Of a DNA stretch of 64,000 bases, positions 17,706 to 26,861 are shown one piece after another. The stretch is taken from assembly GCA_910588035.1 (NCBI GenBank), contig CAJUPY010000001.1:249188-313187 (forward strand), given 5' to 3'. The stretch comes from an uncultured Muribaculaceae bacterium. GTDB taxonomy: Bacteria; Bacteroidota; Bacteroidia; Bacteroidales; Muribaculaceae. Every line of letters begins with the position of its first letter. The stretch's first letter is position 1. The translations under genes and the position numbers were made by a program. The notes beneath the pieces were generated by a model. The model had not been told where the DNA came from. It worked only from the letters and a program-made list of their open reading frames with translations, and ran no database searches.

Positions 17706-18301
17706 TGCATCACGACTTGCTCGTTACCGCCGCTCTCTGAAAGTTCTTCTTTGAGGGCGGCTTTCATGTTTTTAATATCCCGGTCAATCGACCGGTCGAT
17801 TCTCAATCCAATAATAAGACCGACGACTCCACCCATCCACCCGCCGACAAACATTCCGTAATCGGCTTTGTAAAATGTCCATAGCAAAACGCACATCATC
17901 GGAATCATAAGAATATAACCGATTATCTTAAGACGCGACCTCAGAATTCTCAATTTGATTGTTTGTTCAACCATTTCGGCGACCGGCATCGTGTAAATGT
18001 CGATTCGCCTCAAGCGTGACATGAAATAGAGATTCAACGATTTCAAAACTATGAAATATATAACCAGTGATCCTGACAGTTCACGGCTGAATATCAAATT
18101 ATCGATAAACAAGATCGATGTAAACACAATCATACATAATGATACGGCAACAAGGATCTTATATTGATTCATTATACGACATTTAAACGGCAAAGCCTTG
18201 CTACGGCTCAACCGCTCTGTCAGAACCTTGTTCAGAGTCTCGACTCGGTCAAGTTCCCGTTTCATTTCGTGCCACGATTGTTTTAGTTCGTCTAATTCCA
18301 T
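17702..18301 (-). CDS. Membrane protein partner of the ECF sigma factor (possible anti-sigma)
   Basis: The product has 199 residues. The N-terminal 45 residues are charged and helical (MELDELKQSWHEMKRELDRV). Four membrane segments follow near 49-67, 75-93, 124-141 and 146-166, with a charged C-terminal tail. It starts 13 bases after the ECF sigma gene. A cytoplasmic helical head on a membrane body encoded directly after an ECF sigma gene is the usual anti-sigma arrangement, but no known anti-sigma domain is recognised, so the role is inferred from context. Confidence 0.6.
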   Translation of the reverse strand: MELDELKQSWHEMKRELDRVETLNKVLTERLSRSKALPFKCRIMNQYKILVAVSLCMIVFTSILFIDNLIFSRELSGSLVIYFIVLKSLNLYFMSRLRRIDIYTMPVAEMVEQTIKLRILRSRLKIIGYILMIPMMCVLLWTFYKADYGMFVGGWMGGVVGLIIGLRIDRSIDRDIKNMKAALKEELSESGGNEQVVMH

Positions 18302-18314
18302 GGTCTGACTCCTT

Positions 18315-18806
18315 TTATTCTTCAGAGGCTTCTTTGGCCAATTGTTTTTTTATACGGTGTATCCTCGACGCGATATTGTTTCGGCTGAGGCCTGTTATAT
18401 CGGCAATTTCCTCATAGCTTTTCTCATCGAGCCACAGAAGGATAATCGCCCTGTCGAGTTTCTTCAATCGACTTATCATCTCATACATTTCTTTGACATC
18501 GGCATTGCGTGTCGACACCTCCTCGGCAAATTCATATAGAGAATCTATTGATTGTGTATGGTCATGGCGGTGATTTTGTCTGAAATAAGAGATACATGAA
18601 TTTAAAGTCACCCTGTAGATCCATGTCGATATGTTGGAGTCTCCTCTGAATCGTCCGATGCCTTGCCACAAGTTGAGAAGGGTCTCCTGATACATGTCGC
18701 TGAACGTTTCCTTATCAGACGAATACATGTAACATACCCGCGAAATCAATCCGCGGTTACGCTCGATAAGCGATAGAAACTCTTTCTCCTTGTCTGTATT
18801 TTCCAT
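18315..18806 (-). CDS. ECF-type RNA polymerase sigma factor
   Basis: The product has 163 residues. Sigma region 2 is seen at about 25-90 (DMYQETLLNLWQGIGRFRG, then STWIYRVTLNSCISYFRQ) and region 4 at about 105-158 (KLDRAIILLWLDEKSYEEIA and a helix-turn-helix GLSRNNIASRIHRIKKQL). There is no region 1 or 3, which defines the ECF class. Upstream, GTAAC and CGTC are spaced by 16 bases on the same strand (18832-18856), a plausible self-regulated ECF promoter. The regulon is unknown. Confidence 0.92.
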   Translation of the reverse strand: MENTDKEKEFLSLIERNRGLISRVCYMYSSDKETFSDMYQETLLNLWQGIGRFRGDSNISTWIYRVTLNSCISYFRQNHRHDHTQSIDSLYEFAEEVSTRNADVKEMYEMISRLKKLDRAIILLWLDEKSYEEIADITGLSRNNIASRIHRIKKQLAKEASEE

Positions 18807-18831
18807 TGAAGAAACTGTTACAAATCATTTA

Positions 18832-18856
18832 GACGCATGTTTTGTCGATTAGTTAC
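18832..18856 (-). promoter_or_regulatory. Possible ECF-dependent promoter of the sigma gene
   Basis: On the minus strand GTAAC (18856-18852), 16 bases, then CGTC (18835-18832). This matches the general ECF layout of a -35 AAC core and a -10 CGTC. No TAnnTTTG box is present for this gene. The -10 element ends about 25 bases before the ATG. Confidence 0.4.
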
Positions 18857-18879
18857 ATCACGGAATAGAAATAATTGAT

Positions 18880-18887
18880 TATTTTTG
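18880..18887 (+). promoter_or_regulatory. -7 box TATTTTTG of the orphan gene at 18927
   Basis: TATTTTTG matches TAnnTTTG and ends 39 bases before the ATG. No convincing -33 element is seen. Confidence 0.5.
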
Positions 18888-18926
18888 TAAAAAAAATGAC
18901 TGAAACAATATATTGACAATTGTTGT

Positions 18927-19553
18927 ATGGTATCTTCAGAACAGTTCAGGCAAAATCTCAGAGAGGCCGAGATGATGACACGATCGGGCATTACAGAAGA
19001 CTCACTTCCTCTGTCGGGAGAGTTATTGGCAAAAGCATCATACCACCTTGACCAAATTGATTCAACTGAAAATGGAGAGCTGTTTGCCGAGGCTGCAGTC
19101 GTTCATGTAAATGCGCTTATAGCCTCTGATGAACATTGTGCGGCTGTGTCAACCGCTATTTGTTCTCTGCTGAGACTATCGATGTTAAAAGATGATACCA
19201 CCGATCTCGGGCTTGCCTCCATGATGTTGCTGAATCTTTCAGCGAGTTCACTTGTCACCCACATGAGAGAACATGAGACAACGCCGTCTGACGACGTGAT
19301 CGAGCACTACACCACCGTGTTGCGCTATCTGACATCGATGTTGTTCCACTATTACACCCGGTTAAACAATAGTTGTCCTCAATCCGTTCTTCTAAAACCT
19401 GTCTACAAGACACTTCGGCATCTCATTGACGAAGGTGTGCCTGTTGATCAAAATGAAATCGGGGTCAACAACAAAAGTGTCAACCCCGATAGTCCGTTAC
19501 CGATATATTCCGACGCGATAGGACGCTTGCGTGCCGTCGGTTTTCAATTTTAG
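18927..19553 (+). CDS. Hypothetical helical protein of unknown family
   Basis: The product has 208 residues, with no signal peptide or membrane helix. I do not recognise the family. It is predicted largely alpha-helical (LSGELLAKASYHLDQ, LLRYLTSML-like stretches), leucine- and serine-rich, with no catalytic motif. It has its own -7 box, is divergent from the ECF sigma gene, and its stop overlaps by 4 bases the stop of the convergent barrel gene. Codon use looks like its neighbours. A role tied to the sigma factor is possible but only from position. Confidence 0.6.
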   Translation: MVSSEQFRQNLREAEMMTRSGITEDSLPLSGELLAKASYHLDQIDSTENGELFAEAAVVHVNALIASDEHCAAVSTAICSLLRLSMLKDDTTDLGLASMMLLNLSASSLVTHMREHETTPSDDVIEHYTTVLRYLTSMLFHYYTRLNNSCPQSVLLKPVYKTLRHLIDEGVPVDQNEIGVNNKSVNPDSPLPIYSDAIGRLRAVGFQF

Positions 19554-20161
19554 AAATAGTAGCTTGCTGTGACAGTCCAACAACGGTTCTTACCCGAATA
19601 GAGCGCATCGTCACCTGAAACCGATTTCGTCAAGCCGAATCCATAGTTGGCGGCAATCTGAAGATGACTCAGAAGTTCTACACCGGCACCAACAGTCCAT
19701 GAAGCGTCAAATTTCTTATTTCTCAACGCATTGTCGACATTACGTCCGGAGATAAGAAACGAAAAGTCTGGTCCCGTCGTTAAAAATGGAGTGACGATTT
19801 TACCGATGACCGGTACACCTATTTTCCATTTCAAATTTAACGGAATGTCGATATAATCGCGGTGGTCTGTCATAGTTTTTCCTGCATTACCTCCATATGT
19901 GGTCTCTTCATCAATCGTGATTGTGCGACGTGCATAAAGCACCGAAGCGTCAAATCCGAGATTAATGACCGGGACCGTGAATTCTGCGGTAACACCGCCG
20001 GTGAATCCCGTTCTGTTATCGGAAGACGCAATTTCTTTATTCAAATGCAATTTGTTAACTGACATACCGGCACGGAGACCAAACCTGAACTGGGCAGAAG
20101 TTGGAAGCGCGACTGCAATCAATAATGCGGCAAGAGCAAAAATTCGACTTAATTTCTTCAT
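19550..20161 (-). CDS. Outer-membrane beta-barrel protein (PorT-like family)
   Basis: The product has 203 residues. A signal peptide (about 1-23, ending LPTSAQ) is followed by FRFGLRAGMSVNKL, the usual start of the OMP_b-brl_2/PorT-like barrel of Bacteroidetes. About eight amphipathic strands follow, and the chain ends in the aromatic strand TVTASYYF with a C-terminal phenylalanine suited to BAM insertion. The specific role is unknown. It is 46 bases after the flippase start on the same strand's upstream side, so it is probably a separate unit. Confidence 0.78.
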   Translation of the reverse strand: MKKLSRIFALAALLIAVALPTSAQFRFGLRAGMSVNKLHLNKEIASSDNRTGFTGGVTAEFTVPVINLGFDASVLYARRTITIDEETTYGGNAGKTMTDHRDYIDIPLNLKWKIGVPVIGKIVTPFLTTGPDFSFLISGRNVDNALRNKKFDASWTVGAGVELLSHLQIAANYGFGLTKSVSGDDALYSGKNRCWTVTASYYF

Positions 20162-20207
20162 TGTTGAAACGTTTTTGTGTGTGGGTTATTTGATTATTTA
20201 TCGTTTT

Positions 20208-21713
20208 TTAAACAATTTTTGATTCAGACTTGTTCGATTTTCTATTGAATATGAAATCGAGTACTTCCCGCTGAACCACCGAATTCAGGCAATAGTTTAC
20301 CAACAGATAAGATGACAGTGCCACCGCACCTTCGATACAGCAGATGATCCACGGGTTTTCCATAAACCGTCCGAGTTGCCATGTCAAAACGACTATGGCA
20401 GTCGTAATCGCCAAATAGGGAAGCGGTTGCAAAAGATAATCGACACGTCGGTGTCCAGTCAAAGGTGCAGTTAACCACACCCCGACAATCCATGTGGCCA
20501 TCGAAGCGGCAAGCTGTCCATAAAGCATTATCCTTATTCCATAGACCGGATCGTCTTCTGTCGAAAGCGCCATGAAAGGAAACGAGGCGAAAAGGGCTGC
20601 CAACGCAACGACATCACGTACAATTTCCATTACAACGATAAGTCGTGATCGACCAAGCGCGAGCAGATAGTTGGTGTATAGACCGACAGCGACCGTAAAA
20701 AAACCTCTGATGAGCAATATTTGAAACAACACGATAGCAGCGTCCCATTTCGAACCGAAAAGGGCATTGAAAATCGGAGCCGCCAGCATGATCAGGAATC
20801 CGATTGCCGGAAACATGACGTATGAAGAAAAGCGGTTCATCTTAGTCACCGCCCTTGCGAATCTCTCACTGTCGTCTTGAACAGCCGACAATGTAGGCAG
20901 AAATGATGAGGAAAATGCTTGCGAGATCGATGTGATGCCCATTTTGCTCCATTTATCAGCCTGAGTGTAGTACCCGAGTGAAAATAATCCGACACGGTTT
21001 CCAATGAAAAAAGAGTAGATGTTTTGAAAAACCGTATTCAAAAAAGAAGAAAACATCACACCTGTTCCGACCGACATGAATGATTTCAGCGATCTCCACG
21101 AAAATTTCATCGACGGAAACCAACCATTGGTCAACCACAGGGCCAGACACTTCACCAAACTCGAAACTATAGTCTGCCAGACAATAGCCCAGGCACCGTA
21201 TCCCGTAACGGCAAGCCAGATACCGACGACAGCCCCTGCAAACAGACCTGCGGCATTGGTGACAGCTACCGGAGCTACATTCATCTGTTTCATCAGGCGG
21301 TTTATCTGGACAATTGCGGTCGCATTAATGATGAACGACAAGAACATCACACGCGACAAAGCAATCAACCGCTCATCATTCTGAAACCACCCGGCAATCA
21401 ATGGAGCGCAAAAAAACAATACACAATAAATCGCGACTGCCATTGCGATATTAAACCACAAGACTGTAGAATAATCGAGTTGGGAGGGATTCTTACGTTG
21501 AATCAATGCAGAATAGAATCCGCTGTCAACAAAAAGCGATGCAAATGCCTGAAAAATCAAAATAACACCGACCAGACCGAAATCATCTTGTGAAAGTTCA
21601 CGTGCGAGCACAATTCCGGTGACGGCGTAAAGCACCTGGGTCATCACACGGTCTATGACATTCCATTTCAAAGACCGTGCTGTCAGTTTCTTTATGTCTG
21701 CTTCGTCGTTCAT
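20208..21713 (-). CDS. Lipopolysaccharide/polysaccharide flippase (MOP superfamily, WzxC-like)
   Basis: The product has 501 residues with about fourteen hydrophobic helices. The N terminus LTARSLKWNVIDRVMTQVLYAVTGIVLAR and the following LSQDDFGLVGVILIFQAF are characteristic of the WzxC/AmsL-type oligosaccharide flippases, which move undecaprenyl-linked repeat units across the inner membrane. No glycosyltransferases are adjacent. It overlaps the DUF2807 gene by 4 bases (ATGA), so the two are translationally coupled. Confidence 0.9.
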   Translation of the reverse strand: MNDEADIKKLTARSLKWNVIDRVMTQVLYAVTGIVLARELSQDDFGLVGVILIFQAFASLFVDSGFYSALIQRKNPSQLDYSTVLWFNIAMAVAIYCVLFFCAPLIAGWFQNDERLIALSRVMFLSFIINATAIVQINRLMKQMNVAPVAVTNAAGLFAGAVVGIWLAVTGYGAWAIVWQTIVSSLVKCLALWLTNGWFPSMKFSWRSLKSFMSVGTGVMFSSFLNTVFQNIYSFFIGNRVGLFSLGYYTQADKWSKMGITSISQAFSSSFLPTLSAVQDDSERFARAVTKMNRFSSYVMFPAIGFLIMLAAPIFNALFGSKWDAAIVLFQILLIRGFFTVAVGLYTNYLLALGRSRLIVVMEIVRDVVALAALFASFPFMALSTEDDPVYGIRIMLYGQLAASMATWIVGVWLTAPLTGHRRVDYLLQPLPYLAITTAIVVLTWQLGRFMENPWIICCIEGAVALSSYLLVNYCLNSVVQREVLDFIFNRKSNKSESKIV

Positions 21714-22420
21714 TCAGCCTTCATGGCCTCGACTTTTATGTTTGCTGCTTTGTCTTCAATCATTTCGGGAGTTCCGCGATACAAGACCTTTCCCGAGCCA
21801 CCACCTTTGACCATAAGGTCTTTCTTGGGCCAGCATCCTATCTCTCCCGTACCTATCAACTTACATTTTACGATTTCAGACTCAAGGTTGTCGGCCTGTA
21901 TGGTTCCGGTGCTCAAACTTGTCAGGTTTGCAACGACACATTTGCCGTTGGCCACAATCGAGCCGTTACCTGTCGTTATCGACGCTGAAAAGTCATTGAC
22001 ATTGATGCCTGAAGCGACAATACGTCCGCTACCCATGAGACGCAGTTTAAGTTCAGGTCCGGGAGCCACACTGACGATCTTAAGGAGCGAATCGGCTCTG
22101 TTTTCAGCCAAAGTCAGGAAATTTGAATAGACCGTTACAGTCGGAACATTTCCGTATTTCACCCCTTTTGTCGTGAAGGCGACAGTCAGTTTCTTTTTGT
22201 TGTTTGAAAAAGATATGACCGAGGCCAACTCAGGGGTCGCATAAAACATGGCCTTACCGGCTGAATCGGGATTGCATACATAATTTACATTGATACCGGA
22301 AGAGACTTTCAATTGGATAAAATCGTCAATATCGACGACATAACGGCTTTCGGGTGCCGCTGCAAGAACTCCAAGCGCAGTCAATGACGCTGCAATTGCA
22401 AATAAAATGTGACGTATCAT
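21710..22420 (-). CDS. Exported DUF2807 (head GIN domain) protein
   Basis: The product has 236 residues with a signal peptide (about 1-21, ALGVLAAAPES). The body is a repeated beta pattern of glycine/asparagine turns (SGINVNYVCN, MGSGRIVASGINVNDFSAS, TTGNGSIVANGKC), which is the DUF2807/GIN-domain beta-helix seen in putative surface adhesins and auto-transporter-like proteins. It is probably periplasmic or on the outer membrane; the function is unknown. It is 18 bases downstream of dusB and coupled to the flippase gene. Confidence 0.78.
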   Translation of the reverse strand: MIRHILFAIAASLTALGVLAAAPESRYVVDIDDFIQLKVSSGINVNYVCNPDSAGKAMFYATPELASVISFSNNKKKLTVAFTTKGVKYGNVPTVTVYSNFLTLAENRADSLLKIVSVAPGPELKLRLMGSGRIVASGINVNDFSASITTGNGSIVANGKCVVANLTSLSTGTIQADNLESEIVKCKLIGTGEIGCWPKKDLMVKGGGSGKVLYRGTPEMIEDKAANIKVEAMKAE

Positions 22421-22438
22421 AGATGTTTCTGTTATTGG

Positions 22439-23431
22439 TTAGCTGATTGAAGGAATGATGTCATTCTCTATGTGATCGAGAATTGACATCAGTTCATCGT
22501 TGGTTGACGCACGCAACATTGCTATTCTTGTTTCCCTGAAATTTGGAATTCCCTTGAACAGCGGCGATGCAGCGAGATGACGCCTGATGTGAAGTATTCC
22601 GCGATATTCATCAATGCGGTCAATGCTTTCCGCTATCTGACGCCTCAGAATTGCAAACTTGCGGTCAATCGGCAAAGTGTCGCATTTCTTACCTGTCGCC
22701 ATGTATTGCTTCATGTCATGGAATATCCAGGGGGCACCGATTGATGCACGACCGACCATTACGCCGTCCACGCCCGATTTCTCAAACGCCTCGACAAGAC
22801 GTTCGGGTGTCGTTATGTCACCGTTACCTATAACCGGAATTTTCAACCGTTGGTTGGCTTTGACCTTTGCGATCATTTCCCAATCTGCTTCGCCGGTATA
22901 CATTTGTGAACGTGTACGTCCGTGAACCGTTATCGCCTTGATTCCGCAGTCTTGCAATCGCTCGGCGAGATCCACGATGATTTTATTCTCACAATCCCAG
23001 CCAAGCCTGGTTTTGACAGTCACCGGCAATTTGACGGCATCGACTACCGCCCGTGTAATCTCGAGCATTTTCGGGACATCACGCAACAAACCGGCTCCGG
23101 CTCCTTTACCGGCAACTTTCTTCACAGGGCAACCGAAATTGATATCAAGAATGTCGGGGTTAGCCTCCTCAACGATTTTCGCAGCCTCGACCATTGGCCC
23201 GACCTCACGTCCATAAATCTGGATAGCCGTAGGTCGCTCCTTTTCATTAATGTGCAGTTTGCGGGTCGTCGCTGCAATATTCCTGATCAAGGCATCGGCA
23301 GAGACAAACTCGGTATAGACCATATCTGCACCCAATTCTTTGCAAATCAAGCGAAATGAATGGTCTGTGACATCTTCCATCGGTGCAAGCATCACCGGAC
23401 GGTATCCCAAGTCGATTGAACCGATTTTCAT
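22439..23431 (-). CDS. dusB: tRNA-dihydrouridine synthase, DusB type
   Basis: The 330-residue flavin TIM-barrel enzyme shows LAPMEDVTDHSFR at the FMN site, DINFGCPVKKVAGKGAGAGLL with the catalytic cysteine, VKTRLGWD, TVHGRTRSQMYTGEADW, VIGNGDI and DGVMVGRASIGAPWIF. It reduces uridines in the D-loop of tRNAs with NADPH. The length and the CPV motif fit DusB. It is followed after 18 bases by the DUF2807 gene on the same strand. Confidence 0.94.
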   Translation of the reverse strand: MKIGSIDLGYRPVMLAPMEDVTDHSFRLICKELGADMVYTEFVSADALIRNIAATTRKLHINEKERPTAIQIYGREVGPMVEAAKIVEEANPDILDINFGCPVKKVAGKGAGAGLLRDVPKMLEITRAVVDAVKLPVTVKTRLGWDCENKIIVDLAERLQDCGIKAITVHGRTRSQMYTGEADWEMIAKVKANQRLKIPVIGNGDITTPERLVEAFEKSGVDGVMVGRASIGAPWIFHDMKQYMATGKKCDTLPIDRKFAILRRQIAESIDRIDEYRGILHIRRHLAASPLFKGIPNFRETRIAMLRASTNDELMSILDHIENDIIPSIS

Positions 23432-23482
23432 AAATAATTCTTCTTTGCCACGAAATTAGTCAAATTTGTCGACTCTACAAAA

Positions 23483-25684
23483 TTATCTGACCAACGCATC
23501 GATGATATAAGGCATCAGCGAAATGTCAATACCTGCTGCCTCAAGAGTCTTGCAATCTTTCTCTATACGTCCTATCACCGCGTCAGATCCACCTGACTGA
23601 TTCTCAATTGCCAGATTGTAGTAATTGATGGCTTCACGAAAGTCTTTACGTGCAACCGACACATGCCCCATGTTGATATAATCTCCTGACGTCGGATTGT
23701 CAGACACCAGTTTTCGGTAGCATTTAGCCGCATTTTTCAAATCACGCACATTGAGCCGGCACCAACCAAGAGCTCTGAGCGCGCGTTTATTGTCAGGGTC
23801 AAGATAAACTACCTTTGTCAACACAGGAATCGCATCGTCAAACCTGTGCAACTCAATATAAGCGATCGCCATGTCAATCAAAACCGTGACATTGTCGGCT
23901 TGCTCTGAGAGAATGCGATTGAAATAATCAAGTGCCTCGGAATAACGGCCCATGATTACAAGACATGAAGCGATTCTTTTCAATGTCCAGAGACTGCGCG
24001 CATCCAGTAGCTCGGCACGCTGATAATAGTCGAGGGCACCCTCGATGTCACCGCTCCGTTGAAGACAATAGCCTGTTTTCTGGTATAGCTGTGAGGTAGG
24101 CGGCATATTCTGCTCTATGGCACGGAACATGCCCAGTGCCTCACCATAGTATTTGTGTGAGAAATAAAACTCAGCCACGGTCAACGCAGTCTCTCCGTCT
24201 TCAAACCATGTTGACAGAGCCGGAACGGAAAAGATGTTGAACCGTTGAGTGAATGGATCTGAAAATTCCTGCCGTCGGCTGAATAGTTTGAAGAAACGAT
24301 ACAAATCCTGAACATATTTATTGATTCTGTTACGACGGTCTGATGCCGCTGAATTAAGTGCTGCGTTCCGCAGTTCGGCACTATTTATATTGTAACCGTC
24401 AAGCTGTGACATCATCATGTTTTGCTGTGCCTTAGGCACACTTGCCACACTTAGAAAAAATGAGTATTTGTCACTATCGCACAAAAAAGGAGATGCCGAC
24501 AGAATATCAGCAATGGCAGCTGTCGATTCTTCCGCCTTGTCGGCGACAGCCGAATGTCCCGTGTGAAATGGCAAGAACCAATTCGCGATCTCATTGAAGA
24601 AACTGAATGTCTTCAAGTGCGCGAATGTACCCATGAACACATCTCCCCCCTCCTCTTGTATCTCAGACAGTTCACGCATGCGATCAGTGATTCCGCTTTT
24701 GTCAAGCAGGTCCATCCATTCAGGATTTTCTTCAATCTCGGTGATGTCGGTGAGTTGTGAGATGTCAAGTTGGTGTTTTGATATGTCGGGACGAAGCTTC
24801 ATCAGTTCCGGTATCAGTTCATCGGTCATCTTTCGGTTTATGCGCTCAGTGTCGCGAGTTTTGACAAGTTCGATATAAACCATGCGCAAATCAGACTTCC
24901 AGGTCGGTTTTGCCGCAGCCAAGTCAAGACGACCTCTGACTGCTTCTCCCGGAATGCGGTTGCTGTGTGTCAACATGGTGAGAACCGCAGCCGTGAGAGC
25001 CACTGCGGGAAGTGGCGAGGCGGCATCGCCAGCTGTGTTATTATATACGTCAAGCAACAGGCTGAGACGTGATTCATCATAAAACTCCAGAAGCCCCATT
25101 AGCAATGACGACATGACCAGCTGTTTTACATGGGCTGGAACGGCATCTGATTTCAATAACCGCTCAACGGCATCATAGTTGTCTCCCACAAGAGGAAACG
25201 TAACCCACAGCCGGTTAAAAAGCCGGCGTTCAAGCACCTCGGTCTCAGTAACACTGTGTTTCGCATCGTCACCGTCTTCATTCGATATCAAATTAAACAA
25301 AGATGTCTCGTCAGTCAGTTTCATATAACGCTTCACCAAAGCTGCCACGTTGTCATCGGGACGCATGGCCTCAAACCTGACCATGCTGAAATATAGTGTC
25401 GGAGTATCAGGCGTCAGATGACGGCGCGTCAAGCTGTCAAGCAACATGTAGCTACGGTTCACAAAACCGTTGTAGAGGGCTTCCCGATTTGGGTCGTCGA
25501 CTCCGTCGATAACATACCGAAGCATGAGACGATAGTCGTCCTGAAGCTTATTTATTCTCTCAACAATCGCTTTTGATTTCAGTTTTTCTGCAAGTTTACA
25601 CATAAGGCCAAGGGCCTGTGTCAGTTTTCTATTTTTCAGAAAAGCCTCGATTTCGCGTCGTTGTGCTTTAAATTCATCTGTCAT
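23483..25684 (-). CDS. Large tetratricopeptide-repeat protein
   Basis: The product has 733 residues with no signal peptide. The C-terminal 250 residues contain about six TPR units (for example YYGEALGMFRAIEQN, GDIEGALDYYQRAELLD, GRYSEALDYFNRILSEQ, HRFDDAIPVLTKVVYLDPDN and DFREAINYYNLAIEN). The N-terminal 480 residues are helical without a recognised family. It is a cytoplasmic protein-interaction scaffold of unknown partners. It stands 51 bases upstream of dusB on the same strand. Confidence 0.75.
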   Translation of the reverse strand: MTDEFKAQRREIEAFLKNRKLTQALGLMCKLAEKLKSKAIVERINKLQDDYRLMLRYVIDGVDDPNREALYNGFVNRSYMLLDSLTRRHLTPDTPTLYFSMVRFEAMRPDDNVAALVKRYMKLTDETSLFNLISNEDGDDAKHSVTETEVLERRLFNRLWVTFPLVGDNYDAVERLLKSDAVPAHVKQLVMSSLLMGLLEFYDESRLSLLLDVYNNTAGDAASPLPAVALTAAVLTMLTHSNRIPGEAVRGRLDLAAAKPTWKSDLRMVYIELVKTRDTERINRKMTDELIPELMKLRPDISKHQLDISQLTDITEIEENPEWMDLLDKSGITDRMRELSEIQEEGGDVFMGTFAHLKTFSFFNEIANWFLPFHTGHSAVADKAEESTAAIADILSASPFLCDSDKYSFFLSVASVPKAQQNMMMSQLDGYNINSAELRNAALNSAASDRRNRINKYVQDLYRFFKLFSRRQEFSDPFTQRFNIFSVPALSTWFEDGETALTVAEFYFSHKYYGEALGMFRAIEQNMPPTSQLYQKTGYCLQRSGDIEGALDYYQRAELLDARSLWTLKRIASCLVIMGRYSEALDYFNRILSEQADNVTVLIDMAIAYIELHRFDDAIPVLTKVVYLDPDNKRALRALGWCRLNVRDLKNAAKCYRKLVSDNPTSGDYINMGHVSVARKDFREAINYYNLAIENQSGGSDAVIGRIEKDCKTLEAAGIDISLMPYIIDALVR

Positions 25685-25767
25685 AAAATCGGATAGAAAT
25701 TCGTTAATGAATCTCTAACAACATTGACTTGCAAAAATCTTGCCAAAAAGACTGAAAAAAAATGAAA

Positions 25768-26850
25768 TCAACCTTTTGATGCCTTAAAGTAGAGTGTGAT
25801 TGCAATAATAAGATAAATGAAATTTGGAATCCACATAGCTACCATTGGAGATGTGTAGCCTGAAACGGCAAAAGTCGATGTGACAGTCATGAAAAGAATG
25901 TAGCTGAAACTCAAGACAAGGCCGATTCCGATATTCACTCCCATTCCACCTTTTACTTTCTTCGATGACAGAGACATGCCTATGATCGTGAGAATGAATG
26001 CCGCCGCTGTCATTGCATATCGGCGGTGGTTCTCTATTTCAAACGACTTTATATTTGCTACTCCACGTTCTTTCTGACGCGATATATATTCCTGTAATTG
26101 CGGAGTTGTCAAGGTCTCATGGTCATTCTTTGAAATAAGGAAATCGCGCGGCTCGATCGGTATGATCGTATCAAGCACCGCTCCCCGCGTGATATATTCC
26201 CGTGTGCCACGAAACTCCCTGATCATGTAGTCTCGAACCTGCCACATGTGTAAGGTGTCATATTTTATCGTCTGTGCAGTCAGTCTTGAAACGAGCTTCT
26301 TGTCTTCAAAAGATTCGAGAGAGAATCTGTAACCTGTCTTACTCGAATTTTCAAATCGGTTCATGTATGCAATCTCACCCGGAGCAACCTGCAACATGAT
26401 GTTGGCACCATAGTCGACACGTTTGTTTTTAACATAAGTGTTGGTGTAGTTTATTCGTTTGACATTTGCAGGCGGAATCACATATGCACTCAAGACATAG
26501 GTGGCGGCCGCGATGATGCAGGCTGAGATTAGATAAGGCCGCATGAAACGCCGATAACTCACACCCGATGACAAAATCGCGATTATCTCGCTGTTATCAG
26601 CCATTTTGCTTGTGAAGAAAATCACAGCGATAAACGTGAACAACGGCGAGAACTGATTGGCGAAATATGGAAGAAAATTAAGAAAATAATCGAAAATAGT
26701 AGCACCGAGCGGTGCCTTAAGAAACGAATCAAGCTTCTCGTTCACATCAAACATAATCGTGATCGCAAGAATGAGCATAATCGCGAACAGATAAGTTCCG
26801 AGAAACTTTCTGATGATGTATATGTCAAGTATTTTAAGCGGTTTTCGCAT
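25768..26850 (-). CDS. LptF/LptG-family lipopolysaccharide export permease
   Basis: From the ATG at 26850 the product has 360 residues. The start MRKPLKILDIYIIRKFLGTYLF is the standard entry into helix 1 of LptF/LptG. Helices follow near 65-85 and 105-125, then a periplasmic beta-jellyroll region (about 130-270) and three C-terminal helices. The pair LptF/LptG with the LptB ATPase extracts LPS from the inner membrane; whether this copy is F or G is not clear. An earlier start at 26904 would overlap tgt by 43 bases. It is encoded 12 bases after tgt. Confidence 0.88.
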   Translation of the reverse strand: MRKPLKILDIYIIRKFLGTYLFAIMLILAITIMFDVNEKLDSFLKAPLGATIFDYFLNFLPYFANQFSPLFTFIAVIFFTSKMADNSEIIAILSSGVSYRRFMRPYLISACIIAAATYVLSAYVIPPANVKRINYTNTYVKNKRVDYGANIMLQVAPGEIAYMNRFENSSKTGYRFSLESFEDKKLVSRLTAQTIKYDTLHMWQVRDYMIREFRGTREYITRGAVLDTIIPIEPRDFLISKNDHETLTTPQLQEYISRQKERGVANIKSFEIENHRRYAMTAAAFILTIIGMSLSSKKVKGGMGVNIGIGLVLSFSYILFMTVTSTFAVSGYTSPMVAMWIPNFIYLIIAITLYFKASKG

Positions 26851-26861
26851 CGTGCCGTCTA

